A program made the translations under genes and the position numbers. From Saccharothrix tamanrassetensis (GTDB lineage Bacteria > Actinomycetota > Actinomycetes > Mycobacteriales > Pseudonocardiaceae): a DNA stretch of 64,000 nucleotides. Below the pieces are notes generated by a model that ran no database searches, was not told the DNA's origin, and saw nothing but the letters and a program-made list of their open reading frames with translations. Of the stretch, positions 51,055 to 59,496 are shown piece after piece; position 1 is the stretch's first letter; each line of letters begins with the position of its first letter. Location of the stretch: assembly GCF_014203665.1 (NCBI RefSeq), contig NZ_JACHJN010000012.1:62001-126000 (forward strand). The letters run 5' to 3'.

Positions 51055-52692
51055 GTGCTGGAGGTCGTCGCAGTCGCGGTGTTGGCGCTCGTGATCATCG
51101 CCGCCGCAGCCGTGCTCGCGCCGAGACTGGGTGTCGCGGCCCCGCTCGTCCTCGTACTGGTGGGCATCGTCGTCGCACTGGCTCCGGTCCTCGAAGACGT
51201 CGAGATCGACCCGGAGTGGATCCTCCAAGGCCTGTTGCCACCGCTGCTCTACGCCTCCGCGGTGTCCATGCCCGCCATGAACTTCCGCCGGGAGTTCCGT
51301 GCCATCAGCGGCCTGTCCGTCCTGCTGGTGGTCGCGAGCGCCCTGGTGCTGGGTGCGCTGTTCGCCTGGCTCGTGCCCGGTCTCGGGTTCGTGTGGGGCG
51401 TCGCCCTCGGCGCGATCGTCAGCCCCACCGACGCGGTCGCGACCTCGATCATCAAGGGGACCGGCATCCCGCGCCGGGCCGTGGTCATCCTCGACGGCGA
51501 GAGCCTGCTCAACGACGCCACCGCCCTGGTGCTCCTGCGCACGGCGGTCGTCGCCACGGCAGCCGGGTTCTCCTTCTGGGACGCGCTGGGCACCTTCGCG
51601 TACGCCATCGTGATCGCCGTCGTCATCGGAGCCGTCGTCGGGTTGGGGAACCTGGCGGTGCGCCGACGGGTGGAGGACGCGACCGTGAACACGATCCTGT
51701 CGTTCACCGTCCCGTTCGCGGCTGCCGTCCCCGCCGAACTGCTGGGCAGCTCCGGCCTCGTCGCCGCCGTCGTGGCAGGTCTGATCACCGGTTCCCGCGC
51801 GCCTCGGGTACTGCCGCCACAGCACCGGATGTCGGACGCGCAGAACTGGGCCAGCGTCGAACTCGTCCTCGAAGGCGTGGTCTTCCTCGGGATGGGACTC
51901 CAGTTGTCCACCATCCTCGGCGAAGTGCAGCGCGAGCACACCGGCCTCGGCACAGCGATCGGGATCGCGGCCGGAGCGCTCGCGGTGACGCTGGTCGTGC
52001 GTGCGGCCTACGTCGCGCCCCTGCTGTGGGCGCTGCGGCGGCGCGCCTTGTACGGGCAGGCGCTGCAACCCCGCATCGCCGCCATGGGGGAACGGCTCGA
52101 AGCCGGTGACCTGGTGCCGGCGGTGCGACGACGCGGCCCCCGCCGTGGTCCACCCACCCAACGCGACCTGCAGCGCTTCGCCACGCGGGTCCGCCGCTCG
52201 CTCGCCGACATCGACTACCTGCTGCGCCAACCACTGGGCGTCCGCGAAGGCACCGTCGTGGTCTGGGCGGGGATGCGCGGCGCGGTCACCGTCGCCGCCG
52301 CGCAGACCCTCCCGGAGAACACCCCGAACCGGCCGCTGCTCGTCTTCGTCGCCTTCGCCGTCGCCACCCTGTCGCTGCTGGTGCAGGGCGGAACGGTGGG
52401 ACTCCTCGTCAAGCGGCTCTTCCGGGGCCGGACGGACGAGGCCGACCAGGCTGAGCAGGACGCCGAGCGGCGGCAGATCCTGACCCTGCTCGACGACGCG
52501 GCCCGCGGCACCCCGCGCGAGGAAGGCACCTCGGACAAGCAGCACCACCTCGCAGTGCTGGCGGCGCAACGCGACACGCTGCTCGACGCCCGTGACGACG
52601 GTGCGTTCGACGCCGACGCGCTGTCGGCCGCGCTGCGCAACATCGACGCGGAGCAGATCACCCTCGAACTGCGCGGCAGCCCGACCGGGTGA
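51055..52692 (+). CDS. CPA1-family Na+/H+ antiporter (NhaP/NHE-like)
   Basis: About 12 membrane helices are followed by a cytosolic tail of about 120 residues. Family motifs include LLPPLLYASAVSM, ALGAIVSPTDAVATS (Asp of the ion site), LDGESLLNDATALVLL (ND motif) and WAGMRGAVTVAAAQTLP. It exchanges Na+ or K+ for H+ across the plasma membrane for pH and salt homeostasis. The tail is charged and might be regulatory. GTG 51055 is preceded by GGAGGAGG, with a 4-nt gap. Confidence 0.93.
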   Translation: MLEVVAVAVLALVIIAAAAVLAPRLGVAAPLVLVLVGIVVALAPVLEDVEIDPEWILQGLLPPLLYASAVSMPAMNFRREFRAISGLSVLLVVASALVLGALFAWLVPGLGFVWGVALGAIVSPTDAVATSIIKGTGIPRRAVVILDGESLLNDATALVLLRTAVVATAAGFSFWDALGTFAYAIVIAVVIGAVVGLGNLAVRRRVEDATVNTILSFTVPFAAAVPAELLGSSGLVAAVVAGLITGSRAPRVLPPQHRMSDAQNWASVELVLEGVVFLGMGLQLSTILGEVQREHTGLGTAIGIAAGALAVTLVVRAAYVAPLLWALRRRALYGQALQPRIAAMGERLEAGDLVPAVRRRGPRRGPPTQRDLQRFATRVRRSLADIDYLLRQPLGVREGTVVVWAGMRGAVTVAAAQTLPENTPNRPLLVFVAFAVATLSLLVQGGTVGLLVKRLFRGRTDEADQAEQDAERRQILTLLDDAARGTPREEGTSDKQHHLAVLAAQRDTLLDARDDGAFDADALSAALRNIDAEQITLELRGSPTG

Positions 52693-52829
52693 TCACCCGC
52701 GCCGAGGCGCGACTGGCCCGGTCCTGTGCACCGCTCGAAGGGACGGTGCCCGACGCCGCGGAAGCGTGTTCGTGCGGTCCACCGCCCCGGCCGGCGCTCG
52801 GCGTCGAGCGAAGCGTTCGGACTTCCGGT

Positions 52830-53417
52830 TCAGCGTGCCGACACCAGCGCCGTCCAGGCGTTAGCGGCGGCGTGCTCGGCCGGCAGCACGGTCTCGGCGA
52901 GCAGCCAGTGACGCACCAGGCCGATGAACGAGCCGGCCGCGCAGTGGGCCCGCAGCCGGACGGTCTCCTCGTCCCGCACGGCCTTCCCGTCGGCGGAGAG
53001 CTGGCGGACCACCTGTTCGGCGACCAGGCGGTGCAGGTGGTCGATGAACCGGGCGGAGCCGCACGGGCCCAGCATCCGCCGGTACAGCACCCGGGCGGAC
53101 TCGATGTGGCGGAACACCTCGACCAGTTCCGGCGGCATCGTCGCCGGCAGCACGACCAGCGGGCAGCGGGCGATCAGGCCGCCCAGCCGGCTCAGCTCGC
53201 CGTCCATCGCGTCCAGCAGCAGGTCGTCGCGGTCCCGGTAGTGCTGGTAGACCGTCGCCCTGTTGATGGTCGCCCGCTCCGCGACGTGGGCGATGGTGAT
53301 GGTGTCCAGTTCGCGTTCGGCGGCCAGTTCCAGCGCTGCGGCCTGCAGCAGCAGCCGGGTCCGCAGTACCCGGGGGTCGACGCGCTTGGGCCCGGCGTCT
53401 GTCGTCGGCTTCGCCAT
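52830..53417 (-). CDS. TetR-family transcriptional regulator
   Basis: The 195-residue protein has an HTH (LDTITIAHVAERATINRATVYQHYRDRDDLLLDAM) and a helical C-terminal ligand domain. It lies 18 nt downstream of the LuxR-type gene on the same strand, so the two regulators form one operon at the edge of the biosynthetic locus. It probably controls export or the locus itself in response to a product-like ligand. Confidence 0.92.
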   Translation of the reverse strand: MAKPTTDAGPKRVDPRVLRTRLLLQAAALELAAERELDTITIAHVAERATINRATVYQHYRDRDDLLLDAMDGELSRLGGLIARCPLVVLPATMPPELVEVFRHIESARVLYRRMLGPCGSARFIDHLHRLVAEQVVRQLSADGKAVRDEETVRLRAHCAAGSFIGLVRHWLLAETVLPAEHAAANAWTALVSAR

Positions 53418-53435
53418 TTCCCCAGCTTACCCCGC

Positions 53436-54092
53436 CTATGCGACAGATGTCGCGGACCCGGTGGGCGATTTCGGATCGGCCAGCAGGCCGTACTCGATGG
53501 CCCGCACCACGGCCAGCGTCCGGTTCGGGCTGTTCAGCTTCGCCAGGACGTTGCCCATCAGCCGCTTCACCCCGTGCTCGGAGATCTGGAGCTGTCGGGC
53601 CACCTGCTTGTTGCTCAGCCCCCCGGCCACCAGCCGCAGCACCTCCAGCTCGCGCGGCGTCAGCCCGCTGCCCATCGGACCCCACTGCGGGGTTCCCGCC
53701 GTCGACTGCCTGCCCAGCACCCGCCGGGCCAGCACCGGAGACAGGTAGAACTTGCCCGCCATCACGTCGGCGACGGCATCGGCGAGGACGTTCGGCGTCA
53801 GCCCCGACCAGTCGACCAGCGCCTGCACGCAGGGGTGCACCTCCCCGAGCGCGCCGACCCCCTCGGTGCCGTCGACCAGCAGCAGGAGGGGCGTGTCGAG
53901 CACGGCCGGCCCGCCCGGCGAGGGTAAGTCGGTCGCGCACATCACCATCAGGTCGGGGATGGCGACTCCGGCGCGCACCGCCTCCTCGGCGGTGCCGTGG
54001 CAGACGACGGCGTCGACTCCGGCGACGTGCGCCAGCATGGCCGCCACGCCGTACCTCCTCACCTCGTCGTCCATGATCAGTACGAGTTGCAT
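53436..54092 (-). CDS. LuxR/NarL-type regulator with degenerate receiver
   Basis: The C-terminal LuxR HTH is complete: GLTPRELEVLRLVAGGLSNKQVARQLQISEHGVKRLMGNVLAKLN. The N-terminal domain follows the receiver pattern (MDDEVRRYGVAAML), but where NarL-type proteins have PDVVLMD it reads PDLMVMC, so the phosphoacceptor Asp is replaced by Cys. Phosphorylation-independent (atypical) regulation is therefore likely, as in several antibiotic-cluster regulators. It diverges from the monooxygenase gene. GGAGGG precedes ATG 54092. Confidence 0.85.
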   Translation of the reverse strand: MQLVLIMDDEVRRYGVAAMLAHVAGVDAVVCHGTAEEAVRAGVAIPDLMVMCATDLPSPGGPAVLDTPLLLLVDGTEGVGALGEVHPCVQALVDWSGLTPNVLADAVADVMAGKFYLSPVLARRVLGRQSTAGTPQWGPMGSGLTPRELEVLRLVAGGLSNKQVARQLQISEHGVKRLMGNVLAKLNSPNRTLAVVRAIEYGLLADPKSPTGSATSVA

Positions 54093-54587
54093 GACGTTCC
54101 CTCCGATCGACACGTGGAACCCCCTGTGAGAAGTCACGCGAAGTGGTCGTGGATCGAATGCCCCACCACAGCCCCGAGTGTCGAGCCGCGGGCCGCCCGT
54201 GCGCCCCGGCCGCGCGGTGGTGCGGCCCACGCCGGGCCGCGACCCTCCGGCGAGCACGTCGGTCGACCCCCAGTGGAGCGTTGCCGCTCGACGACCATCC
54301 CCCGTTGGGCCTGCTCCACCGGGCGGGGATCCGCAGCGACCCGGGTCCGGGGCAGCAGGCTGTCGCCATGCAACACGTCCCCGCTGTACTCGGGCTGTAC
54401 TGGAGCTGTACGTCGGCGGTCCGCCGCACGTTCGCCCACTCGGCGCGCGATGGGACTACCCGGACGGAGTAGCCGATCGTGCGGGTGCCCGCACCCGGAA
54501 GTGCCGGTGGGACGGACAGGGAGCGGGGGCGGGTGGCGACGCGATGCTGCTGGTCGAGTTCGTCCGCGCGACCACGGAGGTATGGCG
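54093..54587. promoter_or_regulatory. Divergent regulator/monooxygenase promoter region
   Basis: This 495-nt region between the LuxR-type gene and the monooxygenase has no supported coding sequence. It contains the three GCTGTAC heptamers annotated separately and GGAGG at 54576-54580, the monooxygenase ribosome binding site. Confidence 0.5.
54383..54411 (+). promoter_or_regulatory. Three GCTGTAC direct repeats at 11-bp spacing (SARP-like operator)
   Basis: GCTGTAC occurs at 54383-54389, 54394-54400 and 54405-54411, each start exactly 11 bp after the previous one. Heptamer direct repeats spaced by one helical turn are the classical binding site of SARP activators in streptomycetes. No SARP gene is in the window, so the activator would be outside. 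Confidence 0.6.
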
Positions 54588-55787
54588 ATGAGCCCCGCTG
54601 AGCTGAACCCGCACGACCCCGGGAGGTCGGACGTCGAGATCGAGGTGTGCGTCGTCGGCGGCGGCCCGACCGCGCTGTACGCGGCGCTGCGGTGCGCGCG
54701 TGCCGGGCGGTCGGTGGTGCTGCTCTCGGCCAAGGCCGGGTTCGAGCCCGCCGGGACGGGCATCGCGCCGCTGGTGGCCCCGCCGACCCTGGCGCTGCTG
54801 GCCGCCGAGGGCGTCGAGGCCGAGCTGGAGGAGGGCGGGCAGCGGGTCCTGGGCGTCGAGGACCACGGCAGCACCGGGGTGCTGTCCGCTTGGCGCTACG
54901 CCGACCACGACGGCATCGACCGCCCGCACGGGCTGACCGTGCCGACCGGCACGCTGACCCAGGCGCTGCTCGCCCGGCTGCGGGCGGAGCCGGCGGCGGA
55001 GGTCCGCGCGGGCGAGACGGTGACGGCGGTCGAGCAGGACGACCACGGCGTGACGGTCACCGGCACGGGCGCCCGGATCCGGGCCCGGTACCTGATCGCC
55101 GCCGACGGTCGGCGGTCGGCGGTGCGGGACCTGGTGGGGATCCCGGTGACCGAGTCGACGTTCGACCGGCCCGCGTGGCTGAGCGTGGTGCCCGCCGTGC
55201 CGGACCGCGAGCCGGTGCTCGTCGTGCGGCACCGGGCACCGCGCGCGTTGTTCGCCATCCCCACACCCCGGCGCACGGTCGCCGTCGTGTGGTCGCCGGA
55301 CCGGGACGGGGAGGAGCCGCTGGACCGGGGCGGGTCCGCCGTGCTGGCCGAGCAGGTCAAGGCAGTCGACCCGGAGCTGTCGGACTGGCTGTCCGAGGTC
55401 GCCGACCGCACGTCGCCGCCGGTGCGGCTCGGGTTCTCGCTGTGGCGCGCCGCTTCCTGGCGGGTGGGCCGGGTGCTGTTGCTGGGCGAGACCGCCAACG
55501 GCTTCCACACCCTCGGCGGGCAAGGCCTCAACCAGTCGCTCCAGAGCGCCGCGTCGCTGGCCCGCGCGGTCGACGACGCGCTCCGGCCCGGCGGCGCCGC
55601 GCGGATCGACGACTACGAGCGGGTCCGGCGCCCGTACGTCGAGCGATTGCAGGACACCCAGTGGCAGGTGCGGGCGCTGCGCTCCTACAGCACCGCACCG
55701 CCGGAGCGGGGCGCGCATCAGGACTTCATCGGGGTGATGACCAGGCTCCAGCCCGAACTCGCCGAACAACTGGCCCGTCCGGCCTGA
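54588..55787 (+). CDS. FAD-dependent aromatic-type monooxygenase
   Basis: This 399-residue class A flavin monooxygenase (PHBH/UbiH fold) has the N-terminal Rossmann motif VVGGGPTALYAALRCARAG, the DG motif LIAADGRRSAVRDL and the second FAD motif GRVLLLGETANGFHTLGGQGLNQSLQSA. There the usual GDAAH reads GETAN. It should hydroxylate or epoxidise an aromatic or polyene substrate with NAD(P)H. The upstream region carries an 11-bp-spaced heptamer repeat and GGAGG precedes ATG 54588. Two strong hairpins follow. It is probably a tailoring enzyme of the adjoining biosynthetic locus. Confidence 0.88.
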   Translation: MSPAELNPHDPGRSDVEIEVCVVGGGPTALYAALRCARAGRSVVLLSAKAGFEPAGTGIAPLVAPPTLALLAAEGVEAELEEGGQRVLGVEDHGSTGVLSAWRYADHDGIDRPHGLTVPTGTLTQALLARLRAEPAAEVRAGETVTAVEQDDHGVTVTGTGARIRARYLIAADGRRSAVRDLVGIPVTESTFDRPAWLSVVPAVPDREPVLVVRHRAPRALFAIPTPRRTVAVVWSPDRDGEEPLDRGGSAVLAEQVKAVDPELSDWLSEVADRTSPPVRLGFSLWRAASWRVGRVLLLGETANGFHTLGGQGLNQSLQSAASLARAVDDALRPGGAARIDDYERVRRPYVERLQDTQWQVRALRSYSTAPPERGAHQDFIGVMTRLQPELAEQLARPA

Positions 55788-55807
55788 CCCCGCACCGGGA
55801 GGACACC

Positions 55808-55854
55808 GCGTGGCGGGAGGAGGGGGCCCGATCGGCCCCCTCCTCCCGCCACGC
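55808..55854. terminator. 21-bp hairpin after the monooxygenase
   Basis: An unusually long perfect stem (55808-55828 with 55834-55854) and 5-nt loop lies 20 nt beyond the monooxygenase stop. Confidence 0.93.
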
Positions 55855-55857
55855 GGG

Positions 55858-55892
55858 CCGCCGCCCGTCCTCCGGGGACGGACGGGCGGCGG
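55858..55892. terminator. Second hairpin facing the ACP operon
   Basis: A 13-bp perfect stem (55858-55870 with 55880-55892) begins 5 nt past the ACP stop on the other strand. Paired with the previous hairpin it separates the converging operons. Confidence 0.9.
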
Positions 55893-55897
55893 GTGGT

Positions 55898-56152
55898 TCA
55901 GACCGGAGCCTTCCCGTGTTCCAGGTAGGCGACGGCCTCGCCCACGGAGGTGAGCTTCTCGACCACCGAGTTCGGGACTTCGACGCCGAGCCGCCGCTGC
56001 ACCAGGACGAACACCGACACCATGGCCAGCGAGTCGAGTTCGAGGTCCGACACGAACGCGCTGTCCAGTCCGATCCGGCCGGCCGGTATCTCGGCGACCT
56101 CGTCGATGATCTCCCTCAACACCTGTAGTACGTCCTGCCCGGTGGTGCTCAT
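55898..56152 (-). CDS. Discrete acyl carrier protein
   Basis: The 84-residue protein is a four-helix ACP with the phosphopantetheine-attachment Ser41 in DLELDSLAM, preceded by the helix-1 stretch VLREIIDEVAEI. It carries growing acyl intermediates as thioesters for the neighbouring KAS III enzymes, FabG and dehydratase. It starts with ATGA overlapping the KAS III stop, so the two are translationally coupled, with AGGAGG upstream. A housekeeping phosphopantetheinyl transferase would be needed. Confidence 0.93.
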   Translation of the reverse strand: MSTTGQDVLQVLREIIDEVAEIPAGRIGLDSAFVSDLELDSLAMVSVFVLVQRRLGVEVPNSVVEKLTSVGEAVAYLEHGKAPV

Positions 56153-57210
56153 GATCGTCCTCCTCGGTCCGGTTCGGGTGGTGGGGCGGTAGCGGGCCGC
56201 GGCGGGTCGACCGGCGGCGCGGGCAGCCGGACCACCTGGCCCGCCCACACCAGACCGGTGCCGAACGCCAGCAGCAGTGCCAGGCCGCCCGGCCGCGCGG
56301 CGCCCGAGGCGAGCAACTCGTGCATCGCCAGCGGGATGGACGCCGCCGACGTGTTGCCGTACTCGGCGATGCTGCGCGCGACCGCCACGTGGTCGGGCAG
56401 CTCCAGCTCCACGGCGAGCTGTTCGGTGATCCGCAGGTTGGCCTGGTGCGGGATGAACGAGTCCAGGTCGCCGACCGCCACCCCGGCCCGGTCCAAGGCC
56501 TGCCCGGCGACCGGCCCGAGTTCGTAGGAGGCCCACCGGAACACGTCGCGGCCGCTCATGGTGATCACCGGCCACCGGGCGCCGGGATCGTCGCGCAGGG
56601 CGTCCCACGGGACGGTCTGCCGGATCAGGTCCCGCTGCGCCCCGTCGGAACCCCACGCCACCGGGCCGATCCCCGGTTCCTCGCTGGGACCGACCACGAC
56701 CGCGCCCGCGCCGTCGCCGAACAGGAACGCCGTCTGCCGGTCGTCGTGGTCGGTCAGGTCGGTCAGCCGCTCCACGGCGACCACGAGTACGTACCGGGCG
56801 CTGCCGGCGGCCACCATGTCGGAGGCGAGCGACACCCCGTAGCAGAAACCCGCGCAGCCGGCCGAGATGTCGAAGGCGGCGGGAGAACCCGTGCCCAGCC
56901 GGTGCGCCAGCACCGCCGCCAGCGACGGCAGCTGGCGCAGGTAGGTCACCGTGGCGACGAGGACGCAGCCGATGTCGCCGGCGGCGACCCCGGCGTTCTT
57001 CAGCGCCCGCTCGGCCGCCGCGGCGGCCATGAACTCCACCGTCTCCGTCGTGTCCGCCCAGTACCGGGTCCGGATGCCGGAGCGGCTGTGGATCCACTCG
57101 TCGGAACTCCGGATCCGGTCGACCAGCGCGTCGTTGGTGATCCGCCGCGACGGCACGTAGCTGCCGAGTCCCAACAGGGCGGTGGGTGCACCGCGCAGCG
57201 CCGGGCTCAC
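56149..57210 (-). CDS. 3-oxoacyl-ACP synthase III (KAS III/FabH-like), enzyme 1
   Basis: This 353-residue thiolase-fold condensing enzyme has the catalytic Cys119 in SAGCAGFCYG, His in IPHQANLRI and Asn in EYGNTSAAS, the intact C-H-N triad for decarboxylative Claisen condensation with a CoA or ACP starter. The start GTG overlaps the preceding KAS III stop (GTGA), and its own stop overlaps the ACP. Such enzymes prime fatty-acid or polyketide chains, or act as acyltransferases. A Pro-rich tail of about 20 residues is unusual. Confidence 0.92.
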   Translation of the reverse strand: MSPALRGAPTALLGLGSYVPSRRITNDALVDRIRSSDEWIHSRSGIRTRYWADTTETVEFMAAAAAERALKNAGVAAGDIGCVLVATVTYLRQLPSLAAVLAHRLGTGSPAAFDISAGCAGFCYGVSLASDMVAAGSARYVLVVAVERLTDLTDHDDRQTAFLFGDGAGAVVVGPSEEPGIGPVAWGSDGAQRDLIRQTVPWDALRDDPGARWPVITMSGRDVFRWASYELGPVAGQALDRAGVAVGDLDSFIPHQANLRITEQLAVELELPDHVAVARSIAEYGNTSAASIPLAMHELLASGAARPGGLALLLAFGTGLVWAGQVVRLPAPPVDPPRPATAPPPEPDRGGRS

Positions 57211-58349
57211 GACCGGATCCCCGTCGGTGCGAACTCCTCCGGTGCGAGGTCTTCCGGCGCGAAATTCTCTGTCGCGACCTTCTCTGGTGCGAACTCCTCC
57301 CGTGCGAACTCCTCCGGTGTGAAATCCTCTGGGCCGCACCAGCGGACCAGCGCGGCGCCCATGCTGAAGCCGGAGCCGAACGCGGCGAGCACCACCTGGT
57401 CGCCGGGGGACAGCCGGCCGGTGTCCTCGGCCTCCCGGAGCACCAGCGGGACGCTCGCGCCGGAGGTGTTGCCGTACTTCTCGATGTTGACCACCGTCCG
57501 GTCCATCGGCACGCCGATGGCGGCCATGATCTCCCGGACGATGTAGAGGTTCGCCTGGTGCAGCGCGAACAGGTCGATGTCCTCGACCTCCCGCCCGGCG
57601 GCGGCGAGCAGCTCCGCGACGAACGGCGGCACCTCGCCGACCGCGAGGCCGTGCACCGCGCTGCCGTCCAGCGTGGAGAAGTTGTCACCGAACCCGCTGG
57701 ACAGCCGGGTGCCGTCGCGTCGGGTCCGCTGCTCGCGCGCGACCCGCACCGCCTGGTACGCCGACGGGTCGCTGCGCAGCAGCGTCGTGCCGATGCCGAG
57801 GCCGGGCGCGCAGGGCTCCAGCAGGTAGCAGGCCGCGCCGTCGCCGAAGATGACCGCGGGGCCGGGGTCCTTCCAGTCCATCGTCCTGGTGCTGACGTCG
57901 GCCAGCACCACGGCGACCCGGCGGTACTGCCCGGAGGCCAGGTACTTGGCGCCCACGTCGAGCGCGAACACGCCACCGGGGCAGGCGCCGCTGTTGACGT
58001 CGAACCCGGCCGCCCCCACCGCCCCGGACTTGTCGATCACGAGCATCGCGGTGGGCGGCGCCATGTGGTCCGGGGTGTAGGTGCCGCACACGACCAGGTC
58101 CACTTCGGACGGACGCACGCCCGCCCGGGCGCAGGCGTCCAGCAGCGCGGCGGCACCCAGGTCGGAGGTCCACTGGTCGTCGGCGGCCATCCGCCGGGTC
58201 CGCACCCCGATGTTCTCCCGGATCCAGTCGTCCCTGGTGAGCAGTATCCGTTCCAGGTCGGCGTTGCTGACGACCCGGTCGGGCAGGTACCTGCCGATCG
58301 ACCGGATGCCCACGCCCCTCGGCCGGGTGCGTTCGCGCAGATGCTCCAT
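57207..58349 (-). CDS. 3-oxoacyl-ACP synthase III (KAS III/FabH-like), enzyme 2, with pentapeptide-repeat tail
   Basis: This second KAS III (380 residues) has Cys123 in NSGACPGGVF, His in ALHQANLYI and Asn in KYGNTSGAS. It is only distantly similar to enzyme 1, and the Pro-Gly-Gly after Cys makes the pocket different, so it may have another starter or acyl-transfer role. After the fold ends (FSMGAALVRW) comes a 35-residue acidic tail of seven pentapeptides, consensus E-(E/D)-(F/L)-A-P, encoded by a perfect-register 15-bp minisatellite. The tail may bind partners or be an expansion. Confidence 0.9.
   Translation of the reverse strand: MEHLRERTRPRGVGIRSIGRYLPDRVVSNADLERILLTRDDWIRENIGVRTRRMAADDQWTSDLGAAALLDACARAGVRPSEVDLVVCGTYTPDHMAPPTAMLVIDKSGAVGAAGFDVNSGACPGGVFALDVGAKYLASGQYRRVAVVLADVSTRTMDWKDPGPAVIFGDGAACYLLEPCAPGLGIGTTLLRSDPSAYQAVRVAREQRTRRDGTRLSSGFGDNFSTLDGSAVHGLAVGEVPPFVAELLAAAGREVEDIDLFALHQANLYIVREIMAAIGVPMDRTVVNIEKYGNTSGASVPLVLREAEDTGRLSPGDQVVLAAFGSGFSMGAALVRWCGPEDFTPEEFAREEFAPEKVATENFAPEDLAPEEFAPTGIRS
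57226..57330 (-). repeat. Seven-unit 15-bp minisatellite in KAS III gene
   Basis: Seven tandem units of exactly 15 nt run from 57226 to 57330. Units 1 and 5 are identical and most others differ from them at 1-6 positions (first unit GGTGCGAACTCCTCC). Being a multiple of three, they encode seven pentapeptides in frame and form the C-terminal tail of the KAS III. Confidence 0.9.
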
Positions 58350-58396
58350 GGCGGGCCCAACACCTACTTCCGCGGGTTCGGGTGACGAACGTCGGG

Positions 58397-59269
58397 TCAG
58401 ATGAATTTCCGCTTGTTCTCGCGGCGGTCCGCCCTGGCCTTCTCCCACGCGCCGACCGCCTCGGCCAGCAGGTGCGGGTGCCCGTGCAGCACCTCGCCCA
58501 GCGCCTTCTCCGCGTCGGCCGGGTCCGCGAGGAACTCCGTGCGGTCGCGACCGTCCAGCGACCGCAGGAAGTTCTCGCCCAGCACGACGAGCTTCCCGCC
58601 GGGCACCACCCGCGAGCACAGCACGGTGTAGGACAGCGGGGACTCCTCGGAGGTGAGGTGGAAGTCGACGATCCACGCGTAGTCGGGGATCTCCAACGGC
58701 TCGTCGGCGAAGCGGTAGACCGGCGTCCACTCGCCGTCCACGCCCGAGCGCAGCACCGTGCGGTAGCCGTCCCGCTCGACCACCCGGAACCGCCACCCGC
58801 CGTCGGCCCGGGGCGTGCCGGAGAGCCGCAGCGGCTCGGTCGGGGCGTGCAGCAGGAACCCCACGTCGACCAGCCAGTCCTCGCCCTCGGCCTCGACGAC
58901 CAGCACGAGGTGGTCCCAGCGCGACCACCAGTCGCCGCCGACCCGCCACATCTGGGCCGCCACCAATCGCGCCCGGAACCCCAGGTCGCGCAGGAAGCGG
59001 CCGAGCAGGGGAGTGGTCTCCAGGCACGTGCCGCCGCGCCGGCGGCGGACCACCCGGTCGAACGCGGCGGTGTGCTCCAGGTCCGGCACGGCGCCGTCGA
59101 GCACGTCGAGGAACTCGTACGGCACGGCGCGCAGGTGGGCGGTGGTCACCGCGCGCAGGTACTCGGCGGTCGGCTCCGGCGGTCCGGTGTGGCCGATGCG
59201 CCGCAGGTAGTCGTGCCACGGCAGAGCCGGGGTCGGGGCGGTGCGGGACGGGGAAGCGGCGGGTTCCAA
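58397..59269 (-). CDS. Arylamine N-acetyltransferase / amide-synthase homologue
   Basis: The 290-residue protein has the NAT triad: Cys82 in RRRRGGTCLETT, His120 in WDHLVLVVE and Asp135 in WLVDVGFLL. In secondary metabolism NAT homologues such as RifF catalyse amide bond formation to release or cyclise polyketides, and others acylate arylamines. Here it begins a minus-strand operon with two KAS III and the ACP, which favours a release or amidation role. The TTG start is inferred from GGAGAG 5 nt upstream. The distance to the next gene is 47 nt. Confidence 0.9.
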   Translation of the reverse strand: MEPAASPSRTAPTPALPWHDYLRRIGHTGPPEPTAEYLRAVTTAHLRAVPYEFLDVLDGAVPDLEHTAAFDRVVRRRRGGTCLETTPLLGRFLRDLGFRARLVAAQMWRVGGDWWSRWDHLVLVVEAEGEDWLVDVGFLLHAPTEPLRLSGTPRADGGWRFRVVERDGYRTVLRSGVDGEWTPVYRFADEPLEIPDYAWIVDFHLTSEESPLSYTVLCSRVVPGGKLVVLGENFLRSLDGRDRTEFLADPADAEKALGEVLHGHPHLLAEAVGAWEKARADRRENKRKFI

Positions 59270-59496
59270 GGCACTCTCCGATGGCTGTCGGTGCGCGGGG
59301 CTGCGCGACGTCGCCCCGTTCGGAATCGTGGTCCGGCGCCGCGGCGGCGGTAAGACCCGACCGCCCTGCTCGATGGGCTAGGCGGCGGTGCGCCGGTCGC
59401 GGCGGGTGTTGTGCCACGCGGATCAGGTCTTGGCGGCCCCGGCAGGTGTCGGAAGAGTTCGCCCGGCGACCGAAACCGCGACCCGGAGGGCACCCG

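Noticed and set aside
54093..54587. Several open frames in the regulator/monooxygenase gap
   Set aside because: They carry basic, Pro/Arg-rich translations typical of wrong-frame GC-rich DNA and lack ribosome binding sites.
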